DNA from: Tetraselmis striata
Taxonomy: Eukaryota; Chlorophyta; Chlorodendrophyceae; Chlorodendrales; Chlorodendraceae
Length of the DNA: 64,000 nucleotides
Direction of reading: 5' to 3'
Assembly: GCA_006384855.1 (NCBI GenBank)
Contig: VCJN01000373.1
Span: 1 to 64,000, forward strand
Shown: piece after piece, positions 35,701-48,265 of the stretch
Layout: the number at the start of each line of letters is the position of its first letter
Numbering within the stretch: position 1 is the first letter of the stretch
Program-made: the position numbers and the translations under genes
Notes under the pieces: model-generated
What the model was told of the DNA's origin: nothing
Seen by the model: the letters and a program-made list of their open reading frames with translations, nothing else
The model's database searches: none

Positions 35701-38700
35701 CGACCTCGCGCTCGTGCACCTCGCCTGCGTGAGCCCCCCCCCCCCCCCCCCCTTCCGGAGTCTGCTTAGCCAACTTCCCGGACAAACTCACAGAACAAGT
35801 GCGCAGCTGGCGGGGATTTGTTCAGGCTTATACGGTTCTTGGCCGACGGTGTGTTGTGCGTCGGTCACTATCCCGGCGAGTAGATCGTATCGACACCCCG
35901 GCAGCGGGTCGCCCGTAGCCAGATGCCGCGCGATGCCCCGCGAGCGGACATGAATCCCAGACACCGGGTGATCCGCTCGCACAAGCCCGGAACGGCTATT
36001 GCGTGTTGGAACTGGAGCTGCGGCTGCCCCCCCCCCCCCCCCCCCACAAAAAAAAAAGACAGAATCATGCGCCCAGGTTGGCTGATCTGGCGTGTTGGGA
36101 CTCGGGGTGGGCATGGCGTGGGCTGGCGCTCGAGGCACTCATTGTGCACATTACATTGTGAAACACCATCGGCCGGGATTGTGTGCCGCCCCCGGTGGGG
36201 GTTGGGGTGGGCGGGGGGGGGGGGGGGGGGGTTGGCAGCGCGCCATACGCCGGTCCAACGCGCGTCCAGGCGGAGGTTTTCGAGGCTGGCGGGGGGAAGC
36301 TGATGGGGTAGGTGTGGAGGGGGGTCCGCAGGGCCGCGCGGAGGAGGCCACGGAGCTGCTGGAGGCGGCTGGCGGCAGCGCGGCGGAGGCGGGCGGCCAC
36401 GAGGCGCTGTGCCCGTTGCTGTCGCCGGCGCACTTCCAGGAGGTATTTCACCATCCCCCCGGCCAAAACCACACACATACACGCAGAACCTTCCTTGCTC
36501 CTCCGAATCGGCGCGCTCCCTCGCGACCGCTCCCAAAAACACCGTTCCCCGCCCGGCCGCGCGGCTGTTTGGCCAAGGAGGCGACATGCCTACGCGCGGG
36601 GCACTGACGTAACACCTCCGATACCAGTAACCCAACAGTGTACATAATGTTGCCATCACATACAACGTACACCGCTCACCCGCGCCATTTGAACGAGTTT
36701 TTCAATTTAGTAATAGAGAGAGTGTGTGAACCCAGAGTGTGCCTTCAGTACGCCTCACTTGGCCACAGCCCACACCTCCGCCTCTGCCGCCTGCCGGAGT
36801 GGATGGCGCTGACTCCCTCTTCCCCCCCCCCCCCCCTCCCTCCCCGCCCCCCGGGGCCGGCACCGGTCCCAGAACGCCGCCGACGTGGCGCTCCTGCGGG
36901 CGCAGGTAGCCCTGCGCGCACGGGACTGGGAGGCGGCGGAGCCACTGCTGTCGGAGGTGCCGCCAAACCCCCTCGCGCCCATTGTACCCTAAACATAACC
37001 CTATCCTAAACCCTGTCTACGTACCCCCGAGCTAAACTCTATCACGCTAACCCTGTCCTACAACCCTGTAAACCCTGGAAAAGTGAGTTACAGGAAACCC
37101 TAGTACCCTACTATACAGCCCATTACTGGTGGCGGGACGTGATGGCCGAGTGCAACCGAGGAGTGTGGCAGCGGAGCCGCGGCAGAGGTCTCACCCCCCC
37201 CCCCCCCCCCCCCCTGTCTCCTCCGGATGTGGCGCGTGGCCGGCAGGCGCTGAAGGCGGCGGAGGCGGTGGGCAGCGAGTCCCACCCGCGCGTGGGCCTG
37301 GTGCTGACGCTGCTGGGGCAGTGCTACGCGCACTCCGCGCGCCCCACGTTGGCGGAGGGCCTCTACCGCAGCGCCGCCCAAATGCTTCACCTCGGCGACC
37401 GCAGCCGGGTGAGACTGCCCAAACTGCGGCCCCCCTCCCCCCTTGGTCTAAGGGCTATGCCAGACCTACGACTGCAGTTGGCGCAAGGGGATAAGTGCTG
37501 GGGCGGCTTCGGCCGGTGGCGAGCTTAACTTACTTTTGTCAGAAACCCCCAGAAATCTAAAATTAAAATGTTGTGGGGCCCTAAAAGACCGACCCCTGAA
37601 ATTAACCCTAACGTTAACCCTATACCTTCCGAAACCCTAACCACCCTCTGGCTCGTAGGATCCCCCTCCCGGAATCGCTGAACACCTAGGAGCCGCAATG
37701 CTGGCACCGGCTGTCTTTGCTTAACAACCACCCAAAAAGACATAATTATGCCTTCCATTCATAATTGTTTCCTTTCATTTCTTTACACCGCGAATGGAAG
37801 TGGGACCCTAGGAGGCCCCGCCCGAGCCCGGGTGGTCAAATCATTCCGACGCTCACAGGCGCGGCACCCGATGAGGCGCCCAATCGCGCCGCAGCGCAGC
37901 GCGCGGCAAGGCGGGGAGGTCCGTGCCTACGTGTACGGGATGGTCGGAGGGGGGGCGGGAGGGTCGGCGGAAGTGTCCGCGCCCACCTGTGGCGCTGCCG
38001 GGGGTGAGGGTCCGCATCCAGGTTTAGGGTTAGGGTTAGGGTCTGTGGGTACAACGTTGGCCCACAGATCAGCGTCGTGGCCCGGTCCGACCTGACCCAG
38101 GATGTTGACATGGCATTGAATTCGGATTGGAGGGATCGTTGCACCCGGTGCCTCGGCTCCTCCTCACATCAACCCCCTCTTCTGATCTTGATCCACCTGA
38201 TGCACCCAATGCCGGGTGCGGACCCTAGCCAAGGGGCTGTGAGAGGGGGCGTGGGCTGCGCGGCGGCCTGAGCCGCAGCGTGCGTGCCACATGCAGACGA
38301 AGCCGGTGCACGCGTCCGCGGCGGCGCTGGTGAGCTGGCGGTACGCCCAGATGCTGACGGCGATGCCCAAGCGGGGCCACGAGGCGGACGAGTGGGCGGA
38401 GCGGGCGCGCGCGGCATGGGGGGCGGCGGCGGCGGCGGCCGTGGAGGAGGCGCTGGGAAGCCTGGATGTGCTGAAGGTGACATGTCCCCCCCCCCCCCCC
38501 CTCCCCAGCCACTGTCCCCAATAGGTTGAGGCCCTACACGCTGTAGGGTTACATGGCTTTAGGGTTTTTATAACAACAAGGGCTCCCGCTGTCGGAGGTG
38601 CAGCAGCATTTTTGCCTCCCCCCCAGCTCCCTTCCACGGGCAATGTTTAGGTTGTCAAAACCTAATCCCTAAATCACAACCCTAAGCCTTTACCCAACCC

Positions 38701-40750
38701 CCCCTTCCTTCCACGGGCAATGTTTAGGTTGTCAAAGCCTAACCCCTAAAACACAACCCTAAGCCTTTACCCGACCCCCCCTTCCTTCCACGGGCAATGT
38801 TTAGGTTGTAAAACCCTTACCCCTAAAACACAACCCTAAGCCTTAACCCAACCCCCCTTCATTCCATGGGCAATGTTTAGGTTGTAAAACCCTAACCCCT
38901 AAAACACAACCCTAAGCCTTTACCCGACCCCCCCTTCCTTCCACGGACAATGTTTAGGTTGTCAAAGCCTAACCCCTAAAACACAACCCTAAGCCTTTAC
39001 CCCCCCCTTCCTTCCACAAGCAATGTTTAGGTTGTAAAACCCTTACCCCTAAAACACAACCCTAAGCCTTTACCCAACCCCCCCTTCCTTCCACGGGCAA
39101 TGTTTAGGTTGTAAAACCCTAACCCCTAAATCACAACCCTAAGCCTTTACCCAACCCCCCCCTTCCTTCCACGGACAATGTTTAGGTTGTCAAAGCCTAA
39201 CCCCTAAAACACAACCCTAAGCCTTTACCCAACCCCCCCCTTCCTTCCACAGGCAATGTTTAGGTTGTAAAACCCTTACCCCTAAAACACAACCCTAAGC
39301 CTTTACCCAACCCCCCCTTCCTTCCACGGGCAATGTTTAGGTTGTAAAACCCTAACCCCTAAAACACAACCCTAAGCCTTTACCCAACCCCCCCTTCATT
39401 CCATGGGCAATGTTTAGGTTGTAAAACCCTAATCCCTAAAACACAACCCTAAGCCTTTACTCAACCCCCCTTCCTTCCACGGGCAATGTTTAGGTTGTCA
39501 AACCCTTATCCCTAAAACACAACCCTAAGCCTTTACCCAACCCCCCCCCCTTCCTTCCACTGGCAATGTTTAGGTTGTCAAAACCTAACCCCTAAATCAC
39601 AACCCTAAGCCTTTACCCAACCCCCCCTTCCTTCCACGGACAATGTTTAGGTTGTCAAAGCCTAACCCCTAAAACACAACCCTAAGCCTTTACCCAACCC
39701 CCCCCTTCCTTCCACGGGCAATGTTTAGGTTGTAAAACCCTTACCCCTAAAACACAACCCTAAGCCTTTACCCAACCCCCCCTTCCTTCCACGGGCAATG
39801 TTTAGGTTGTAAAACCCTTACCCCTAAAACACAACCCTAAGCCTTAACCCAACCCCCCCTTCATTCCATGGGCAATGTTTAGGTTGTAAAACCCTAACCC
39901 CTAAAACACAACCCTAAGCCTTCACTCAACCCCCCTTCCTTCCACGGGCAATGTTTAGGTTGTCAAAGCCTAACCTCTAAAACACAACCCTAAGCCTTTA
40001 CCCAACCCCCCCTTCCTTCCACGGGCAATGTTTAGGTTGTCAAAACCTAATCCCTAAATCACAACCCTAAGCCTTCACTCAACCCCCCTTCCTTCCACGG
40101 GCAATGTTTAGGTTGTCAAAGCCTAACCCCTAAAACACAACCCTAAGCCTTTACCCAACCCCCCCTTCCTTCCACGGGCAATGTTTAGGTTGTCAAAACC
40201 TAATCCCTAAATCACATCCCTAAGCCTTCACCCAACCCCCCTTCCTTCCACGGGCAATGTTTAGGTTGTCAAAGCCTAACCCCTAAAACACAACCCCAAG
40301 CCTTCACTCAACCCCCTCCTCCCACGGGCAATGTTTAGGTTGTAAAACCCTAATCCCTAAATCACAACCCTAAGCCTTTACCCAATCCCCCTTCCTTCCA
40401 CGGACAATGTTTAGGTTGTCAAACCCTAATCCCTAAAACACAACCCTAAGCCTTTACTCAACCCCCTCCCTTCCTTCCACGGGCAAGGCTATCAAACCCT
40501 AATCCATAAAACCCAACCCTAAGCCTTTACCCAACCCCCCCCCCCCCCCCCCCCCCCCTTTCCTATCTTCTCCCATGTAGACCGGGGTGTGTGATGATAG
40601 TATTGGGGGACTTCGAGGCGGAAAGTCTAACTGTCGCTGCTCTGGGTGTCCCTCCCGTCTGCCGCGCAGGGCACGGGGACGCACGGCAGCGGCGCGTTGG
40701 TGCACCTGCAGACGCGCCGGTTGGTGCTGTGCAGCGCCGCCAGCGCTTGA
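32786..40750 (+). CDS. TPR-like repeat protein, organelle-targeted (predicted)
   Basis: Twelve exons: 32786-32935, 33769-33872, 33990-34035, 34281-34320, 34433-34503, 34915-34995, 35543-35728, 36332-36442, 36873-36956, 37247-37408, 38297-38476 and 40670-40750, giving 431 residues with all phases consistent (most introns phase 0, one phase 2, one phase 1). The first 30 residues (MMPRRPLLRPLLPGGRALSS) look like an organelle presequence. The body is Ala-rich paired helices: RALDVLRMGAALELPPRDKA, AALATVCAEGDGAELRALLG, ADVALLRAQVALRARDWEAA and LVLTLLGQCYAHSARPTLAE. Their W/G/Y/A/P spacing suits tetratricopeptide repeats. It ends GTGTHGSGALVHLQTRRLVL. TPR proteins are scaffolds, and the partner is unknown. 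A candidate exon at 36270-36307 was left out because it breaks phase. Intron 11 (38477-40669) is filled by a satellite, and seven introns carry G/C homopolymers. Exon 1 and exon 12 are the least certain. Confidence 0.55.
33068..33180 (+). repeat. Dispersed module, copy 4 of 4, inside intron 1 of the TPR gene
   Basis: GACCCCGGGATATGACGGGC then AACCCTTCCAGCG, and CAGGCAGCAACCCAGTTACGG, aligned block by block with 4384-4490. It is the most diverged copy and has lost the shared reading frame. Confidence 0.6.
34610..34870. repeat. Low-complexity GCTGTTGCT / GATGGG tracts in an intron
   Basis: Imperfect trinucleotide and hexanucleotide repeats inside intron 5 of the TPR gene. They create long Gly/Asp or Thr/Ile frames that are not coding. 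Confidence 0.7.
38021..38041 (+). repeat. Interstitial telomere-like motif
   Basis: GTTTAGGGTTAGGGTTAGGG, about three units of TTAGGG, inside intron 10 of the TPR gene. It is on the opposite strand sense to the nearby CCCTAAA-containing satellite. Confidence 0.8.
38636..40530. repeat. 25-copy satellite, about 77-bp unit, with telomere-like motifs
   Basis: The block GGGCAATGTTTAGGTTGT recurs at 76-80 bp spacing from 38641 to about 40483. I counted 25 units, the last degenerate. Each unit contains AACCCCTAAAACACAACCC and CTAAGCCTTTACCC, then a C run of 6 to 10 and TTCCTTCCACGG. CCCTAAA/CCCTAAG resembles the plant-type telomere repeat. Units differ by a few substitutions (GGG/GGA, AAAAC/AAATC) and by C-run length. 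The array is flanked by TPR-gene exons on both sides, so it is interstitial and intronic in this model. Confidence 0.95.
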
Positions 40751-42759
40751 GCCCGCCCTCCTTGCCCAGAACGCCGCCCTCTGCCACAAGGCCGCTCCCA
40801 CGCCTTTCGTTATTTGCCCAGTGACTCTTGGCGCCACACCGCTCCACAGAAGTTTGACACCATGTTGTTGCAACTTGCTCATGGGCCATGCCTCAGGCCC
40901 ACAATCTCACGGCTCCTCTTCATGAACCCGCAAAGGGTCGGCTAGGCCCGTTGCACCGTCGCCGTGTGAGGGCCAATAGATCAACAGTGCCCCGACTGCG
41001 AACACTGCCGGGGGCTTGCCCCCCGGGACATGCGGGGCAGTTGTAACCGGCGGGTGCGCACTTGGGAAATAGTAAATTGATGTGTGTGCGACCCCACATG
41101 TGTGGCGCGACCCCCCCCCCCCCCCTTTCCCCCCCTCCAATTAGTTTGCAGTGCGGCCGCATGGCAACGCCCCCCACTCTGACAGTGACTCATAACGTGC
41201 TGACTCATTCGAAACCCTAAAACCTCAATTTACACGGAGATCGCGCTCTCTGGTGTTGACAAGCTGTCTTTACCCAACATCACTGGAGGGCCTGACCCTG
41301 GCCAACCCGCACAGGGTCCACATTGAAGTGGAATGGGGGAGGCCTCTGTGGGCCGGGCGGCTATGTTGCAGTGCATCAGTAGTAATCGTGCATCAATGGT
41401 ACTAGTACACAGTGTAAGTTTCGGATGGGGGTGAATACGCGCGTACATGGGCGCCAGCCTGTGCGCGCTACCCGCACCGGTGTGCACGACTCATGTCCGC
41501 CGAAACACATGACTGGCCCTATATGCACTCTCCCGCTGTTGTTATGCCCCCGGTCTCGCAGCCTTCTCTGGCGTTGTGCGCCATCGGCGGCGGTCAAGCG
41601 GCTAGGCCGCCCGGCCGTCTCGCCGCCGAGACCATCTCCCGCCTTGGTCCCAATGGTGTCCCCGCATTCTTTGGGGGCTTGGAGGAGGGAGAAAGACTGA
41701 CCGTTCACTGCTGACCGTATGATCTGATTGCCGGCGGCATACCGGGCCGGTCCGCTCGACGAGCTGCAGCCGTCTGCCGGCGCGTCTGGCCAAGGTCACC
41801 ACGCGAGGGCGGTTTCCTGGGCCCCGTGCACGGCTGGATCTATCACATGGAAGGCTATGTCGAACGAAGGCTATGCAACGCCACCCGTATTGGGTGGAGC
41901 CGACTTACTACCCTCCACGGAAAGAACCAGGTTGCTCTTGGGGCTCATCCAGGCTGCTCAATGCGTATGACACTATTATTGGCAAAGCCCACGCCCGGCA
42001 CCATCCTGGTGCAGGCAACTGCGGAGCCCCCGTTGCGTCGGTAGTACAACTGCATGAACGTCACCTTCTAGTAGCCTCTTGCTAGCTAGGGTCGGGCGCC
42101 GTATGTTCCAATCATTTCTCAGTGTGCCCGGCCTGCGATTTGATCTTGTGATATTCTGTTAGATGACAATATGGATCAAATTGTGTAATAAAGAACATCT
42201 AAACAATAAATGGGTTGCGCCACCAGAATGGTCATTTTCCGGTCGCGCAACCCATGGTGCCATCGCCGCCGCTGCTTTCTTGCCCACCGTACAACCATCG
42301 CATGTCTAGCTAGAGTGGGCGCCAGCGCCGCCGGAAGTGTACGCAACCGTCACACCGCAAAGCAGGGGTGCGCCGGCGAGGCGGCATGAACACATGGCAT
42401 GCACACAGTCACCGATGAGCGTAGAGGCCGAGCATCGCATTACAAGAAAAGGCACTTGAATTGGGTACACTCTGGTACATGCTTCCACTCAAGCCTAACT
42501 GGCCGCAGCTAATGCAGCCGAGCCACTGCTCCGTACCATATTAACAAAGGATGTTGATGTGTTGTATATGACACTTTACCGCCCTGCATGTGCATGCATG
42601 CGCATCTTCGCATACACTTTGCGCCACGTGCCTTTGTTTGTCACCACACCACAGTTACGCCCTGCTTGCCAGCGCGACTCTCTCCATACCCATTGCAGTG
42701 GTGCCTTGTGAAGAGCCGATTTCAGTGTCGACGTGAGTGTTGCAAATCTCTCCCGGCAC
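40751..42759. other. Intergenic, no gene recognised
   Basis: About 2 kb without supported genes. Open frames of 60 to 130 codons on both strands lack motifs. A C homopolymer lies at about 41111-41124. Confidence 0.45.
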
Positions 42760-43924
42760 CTGTTGGGCCCGGGATGCCGCTTGGATTGCTGTGTTGACAC
42801 CGCCCTCCGCTGCGATTCTTAGGTCTTCCCAGAGTTGCTCCACCATCATGAGAACAACTCCTGCGCACAGCAAAATGGACAGCACAGGGTTAGTTGGTGC
42901 ATCTGTATGTGCGGCACGTCATGTAAACATCAACTTGGACTCTCACGGCATGGCAGGCGCATGGACGCGGGGGGGGGGGGGGGGGGCAGCGACAATGCCC
43001 ACAAAGCGTGCACTCGCCTTTCACTACGCCCGAAGGCACTGCCATGTTGACGATGATGCTGTAATCAAGGTGCACCAGGGTGGCCCCGGCGTTGCGGCTG
43101 GAGGGCCCCAGATCCTTGAGAAAATCTGAGATCATGGGAGGTGTATGTCCACACAGTGTCAGCAAAGGCATATGAAATTGCGCTCGGCCGGCGGGTGACA
43201 CGTGGCAATGACAGGGTGAATTCAGGACAAGCCCAAGCATGGATATGAAATCACCTGCGTACTGATTGCCCATGTCGCTTGATAAGACGCCTGCGGGTAC
43301 TGAGTCATCCGAGTGCCACATCCTCCAAGCGCCGTCACATTCCTTCAGCAGGCCCGGCTCTCCCGCCAGCCGAAACTCGACGCTGCGCAGCTCGGAGTCC
43401 TGACACACAAGCTGGCGTGTTCTCACGCGGCCCTCAAAGAAGAGCAGACTCCAGCTCGTCTCGTTCTCCACCTCGATAGTCATTCTCGGGCCGTCTTCAC
43501 TGATGACCTTTCTATATGTCTCTGCCTGTAAACATGGCAGGTGTGACATGCCACTTGAGGATATACTACTCGATTGTAATCGTATATCAAATGCACTGAA
43601 ACTAAGTGGGCAGGCAACATGCAACGTGATCACTGGCGCTCATGATTGAACAACTCTAAAGATATACAGCGTAACATGTGTATCATATGCTGGAGGTGTG
43701 GCCTGCTGCTGCCTAGGACTTCCGTAACTTATTACCTCGACACTTCTATAAATCGACGCGTTGTTTGGCCGAGTGAGGAGGCTGTAGAAGTCGACAACGT
43801 CTTGCCTTACTGCGGCCAGCAGCTCAACTTTCCATCGCCCCCCGGTGTCAGCAGTAGCGATCAACCTCATGCGCTCACCGAGCTTCGTCTCGGGCGAGCC
43901 GCCGCCAAACAATGACGAGAACAT
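42760..43924 (-). CDS. Possible START / polyketide-cyclase-like lipid-binding protein
   Basis: Exon 1 (43924-43736, 63 codons) starts MFSSLFGGGSPETKLGERMR and holds VRQDVVDFYSLLTRPNN. Exon 2 (43525-43255) continues ETYRKVISEDGPRMTIEVEN, WSLLFFEGRVRTRQLVCQD and SVEFRLAGEPGLLKECDGAW. Exon 3 (43125-43040) ends AGATLVHLDYSIIVNMA. Phases 0, 1 and 0 match. A fourth exon ending at 42760 with LWEDLRIAAEGGVNTAIQAA is likely, but its acceptor is unresolved. The alternation of beta strands, the L-K-E-x-x-G-x-W segment and a final amphipathic helix resemble COQ10/START-like cyclase folds that bind hydrophobic ligands. The resemblance is loose, so function is open. The C-terminal end is not fixed. Confidence 0.45.
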
Positions 43925-45219
43925 ATGGCGCCGGCCGTTGGCTCAGCCGAACTGACGATCCAGTCGCACTGGCGCAGCAGCCCCTGCACAACCAAAACCA
44001 GCAGAAATGCGCCATTCGAAAATCAGCAACACACAATAACCGGTAGTGGGTCAAGGCAGAACAAGCGGGGCGAGTGCGTTATTGCTGCTTTTCTGTTCAC
44101 TACCCCCCGATGAGCATGCCGTGAAAGTGCGGAACGTTTATTTGCGTACAGCAGTACAGGGCACTCAGCGCTGCCTGGCTTGAGCTGCGGGCGAGCAAAA
44201 ACAGCAAAAGCAAGACACGTGGCGTTGTAGTCCTTAGTCGTCCCTACACCGTCCTCTGGGTATCGCGTCATACTGCCCCGACGCGATGAGTGACTGTTAC
44301 TGGCTGAAAGAAGAAAACAGCAAGGTCGAGATACGTACCGGTATATAAATAATATAGCGGTCCATATTTATGACCCCGATATCGGGGAAGCTGAAACACG
44401 CCACCACTGAAGTGGCACTTCCGTACATCGCTTCGTCGCCGTGGTGCGCAATATTGGCATTATCCACTCGTCAGATGCGATGTGAGCTCGAAGCGTGGAA
44501 GGGGAGAAGTCGCTGTGACGTGGGCGCTCACGGGCAGGTGGTGGATGGTGCGGTCGCCGCCTCAACGACTAGGTCGCAGCTGGCAATCTCGTTGCCGTCG
44601 GGCCCCGTCGCTCTCCAAAGGTCGTGCAGAAAGTCACTGACTAGGTGGAAGCGTTCATCCGCAAGATTCTGGCGGTGTTTTTGGCTCGAATGGGGCCTGA
44701 GGCCGAAGGGGCCCAAGGTGGGTGGGGGAGGAGGGGGGGGCGCTGTATCTCGCGACGGTGACGATCAATTGCGGCTAGGGCGCTTTCAGGTTGCTGTGGC
44801 TTTCGCCTACCCAAGGATTATTTGTCTCTGCTCGGCTCCGATGACCTCTGTGACTCGGCTCCAGTGGTCCAGTCAGCCGACAGTCAGCCCGCACATGCTC
44901 GCTTGCCGCGTCATATAAACCTAAAAATGTACAGCCTCGTCCGCAAATCCTCCCCGCCTAGCTGCATCTGGTTTGCCAGCTAGGACGACATTCTATCACA
45001 TGGACACGGTGATGCAGCGATGTGTCCGTAGAAACAGCGACAGACAGCCCTCATCAGGTCAGCATCAGCAACGTGCCACTGCGGAGTGCGGACGAGACAT
45101 TGCGCGTTTATTTATTCAATTGCGTAATTTTAACGAACTCCGCCCTACTCCTGCCCGCACAAACTAACTGTTAATTTATTCCAATAAGTAGTCGCTAAAT
45201 GTTCGTACCGGTGTTAAAG
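43925..45219. other. Intergenic, nothing supported
   Basis: A 182-codon plus-strand open frame (44370-44918) crosses a G-rich stretch near 44705-44740 and has no recognisable features. No repeats match elsewhere in the window. The region probably includes the promoter of the START-like gene. Confidence 0.4.
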
Positions 45220-45221
45220 TA

Positions 45222-46567
45222 CACCCCTCCACATAAGTCCGGGTTTTGCATTTTCGATCGCAAAGCGCATGCATGGGCGAGGATCACGCCGGCTGCATGT
45301 GCATACATGCTAACTACAGTGGGAATAGTTCGGGCGAACGCCTATTGTGCGCTTTATACCCACCCGCGCGACAACACGACCATTTGTGGGCGCCCTTTCA
45401 AAAACTCGAAATCATTGCATGGTGCGTTGGCGCCATAAAGTTGTGGGTTGCGCCAACCGTCCAAACCTATGGAAATAGCGGCACTCGTCGCACTAAACTC
45501 GGTGGATACGGCCCTTGGCATAAGTTGCACACACCGTGCGTGTAGGCCACTGAAAGCATGTCGCTATAGGCACGACGTGACACCCCAACGTCAAGTTGGC
45601 CACTGTGGGGAGCAGTTTTGGGGTGAAAATGCTGCTGTTTCTGTGGCGAACGCACATAGGAGAGGCGCTCGATGGCCCCCTTGGCGTAGGGCAATGCTCT
45701 ACTATGGGGGCGCGTGGTGGAATGCCAGTTGCACCGTTTCGTGGGCGGGGTGGCGCGGTAGGGGCGTGGATTTTGATTAATATGAAATTCCTTGAAAAAT
45801 GCTGTGGAAAATGGCATTTTGGCTGGTAGATGTGTGTATCGCTAGGAGGTGGCACATGCCAAGTGTTGGTGGTCCGTGGTCATCCACATACATAACGCTC
45901 TCGCGCAACTGAGTATGGGGCTTAGACACGCACTTGGCGCAAAGCCACGCGCCCGATATGGGTGGGCACATGAGGCAGCGAGGGGCAACTTGGATGATCA
46001 TCTTTGGGGATTTTTCCCGGAGACCCAAAAACTCGATTTTGTGATTATGGAAGAGTGTTCCCGACGCAGAATTGAACGAGGAATCGCGTGATATTTAAAA
46101 ACAGTTTTTCTGAGCAAACCCTGAGAAGTTATAGCGTTTTGAAGCCAAGGGGGGTGTTGCTGCGCGTGGCCGACACTGATGCCATGCCAGTATCGCAACG
46201 CGACATGCACTGGCCGCCGCCCACACGGCTGCACCCCAACCAAATGCACCCGAGCCCCTCGCCAATGTGTTTCCTCACGCGTTCATGGCCATCCCGCCGT
46301 TTGGTTGTCTATTCACGCGCGTCGGCGTGTGCGTGATACCGACCCCGGTTTTGGTGCAGTTGCAGGCGACGCCCATCCACGCACCAGGTGCAGCGTGATT
46401 CCCTAGTCAAAGGTCATTAAGCTTCGGTTTGAGCCACTCGTCATGCAGGTTTTATAAAGCCCTCTGAGATTCCAGGGTTTCATCTCATATACCCTACGTT
46501 CAGGTACCCTAGACTTGTGAAGTCTTGAGACTGCCGAAAAGGGACCCCAAACTTATGTGCAGGGGTG
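45222..46567 (+). mobile_element. TIR element, tandem unit 1
   Basis: 1,346 bp bounded by inverted CACCCCTCCACATAAGT and ACTTATGTGCAGGGGTG (one mismatch in 17). It is preceded by TA at 45220-45221. It contains only frames up to 120 codons with no transposase motifs, so it is probably non-autonomous. It is virtually identical to units 2 and 3 (one base difference noticed near 45474). TA flanks suggest a Tc1/mariner-type or another TA-targeting transposase acting in trans. Confidence 0.8.
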
Positions 46568-46743
46568 TGTTGGCCATATGTCATTCGGCCATATACGGCC
46601 GACGCGGCATGTTTGAATCACCCCAATGCTCCTACTGGCTGCATATGCCCATGACGCATCCACATGCGAGCCACGGGCTCGAAAGGGCTCACTGTCCCAA
46701 GACGCCTTATTGCGACCTCGTCGAGCGCGCTTGGTGCGGCGCA
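46568..46743. repeat. Spacer 1 between TIR elements
   Basis: 176 bp, starting TG and ending CA, apparently identical to spacer 2 and not seen elsewhere in the window. It contains a palindromic GGCCATATGTCATTCGGCC-like segment. Its ends lack the TA seen at the outer borders of the array. Confidence 0.85.
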
Positions 46744-48089
46744 CACCCCTCCACATAAGTCCGGGTTTTGCATTTTCGATCGCAAAGCGCATGCATGGGC
46801 GAGGATCACGCCGGCTGCATGTGCATACATGCTAACTACAGTGGGAATAGTTCGGGCGAACGCCTATTGTGCGCTTTATACCCACCCGCGCGACAACACG
46901 ACCATTTGTGGGCGCCCTTTCAAAAACTCGAAATCATTGCATGGTGCGTTGGCGCCATAAAGTTGTGGGTTGCGCCAACCGTCCAAACCTATGGAAACAG
47001 CGGCACTCGTCGCACTAAACTCGGTGGATACGGCCCTTGGCATAAGTTGCACACACCGTGCGTGTAGGCCACTGAAAGCATGTCGCTATAGGCACGACGT
47101 GACACCCCAACGTCAAGTTGGCCACTGTGGGGAGCAGTTTTGGGGTGAAAATGCTGCTGTTTCTGTGGCGAACGCACATAGGAGAGGCGCTCGATGGCCC
47201 CCTTGGCGTAGGGCAATGCTCTACTATGGGGGCGCGTGGTGGAATGCCAGTTGCACCGTTTCGTGGGCGGGGTGGCGCGGTAGGGGCGTGGATTTTGATT
47301 AATATGAAATTCCTTGAAAAATGCTGTGGAAAATGGCATTTTGGCTGGTAGATGTGTGTATCGCTAGGAGGTGGCACATGCCAAGTGTTGGTGGTCCGTG
47401 GTCATCCACATACATAACGCTCTCGCGCAACTGAGTATGGGGCTTAGACACGCACTTGGCGCAAAGCCACGCGCCCGATATGGGTGGGCACATGAGGCAG
47501 CGAGGGGCAACTTGGATGATCATCTTTGGGGATTTTTCCCGGAGACCCAAAAACTCGATTTTGTGATTATGGAAGAGTGTTCCCGACGCAGAATTGAACG
47601 AGGAATCGCGTGATATTTAAAAACAGTTTTTCTGAGCAAACCCTGAGAAGTTATAGCGTTTTGAAGCCAAGGGGGGTGTTGCTGCGCGTGGCCGACACTG
47701 ATGCCATGCCAGTATCGCAACGCGACATGCACTGGCCGCCGCCCACACGGCTGCACCCCAACCAAATGCACCCGAGCCCCTCGCCAATGTGTTTCCTCAC
47801 GCGTTCATGGCCATCCCGCCGTTTGGTTGTCTATTCACGCGCGTCGGCGTGTGCGTGATACCGACCCCGGTTTTGGTGCAGTTGCAGGCGACGCCCATCC
47901 ACGCACCAGGTGCAGCGTGATTCCCTAGTCAAAGGTCATTAAGCTTCGGTTTGAGCCACTCGTCATGCAGGTTTTATAAAGCCCTCTGAGATTCCAGGGT
48001 TTCATCTCATATACCCTACGTTCAGGTACCCTAGACTTGTGAAGTCTTGAGACTGCCGAAAAGGGACCCCAAACTTATGTGCAGGGGTG
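46744..48089 (+). mobile_element. TIR element, tandem unit 2
   Basis: Same 1,346-bp element as unit 1, offset by exactly 1,522 bp. It is flanked by spacer on both sides (CA before, TG after), not by TA. Confidence 0.8.
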
Positions 48090-48265
48090 TGTTGGCCATA
48101 TGTCATTCGGCCATATACGGCCGACGCGGCATGTTTGAATCACCCCAATGCTCCTACTGGCTGCATATGCCCATGACGCATCCACATGCGAGCCACGGGC
48201 TCGAAAGGGCTCACTGTCCCAAGACGCCTTATTGCGACCTCGTCGAGCGCGCTTGGTGCGGCGCA
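48090..48265. repeat. Spacer 2 between TIR elements
   Basis: 176 bp, apparently the same sequence as spacer 1, at the same 1,522-bp period. Confidence 0.85.

Noticed and set aside
36270-36307. Extra exon in the TPR gene (AEVFEAGGGKLM)
   Set aside because: Including it leaves an intron of about 24 bp and breaks the reading phase into the next exon.
38636-40530. Chromosome-end telomere or CRISPR-like array
   Set aside because: The unit is a 77-bp satellite with only embedded telomere-like motifs, ordinary gene sequence lies on both sides, and there are no variable spacers between conserved short repeats.
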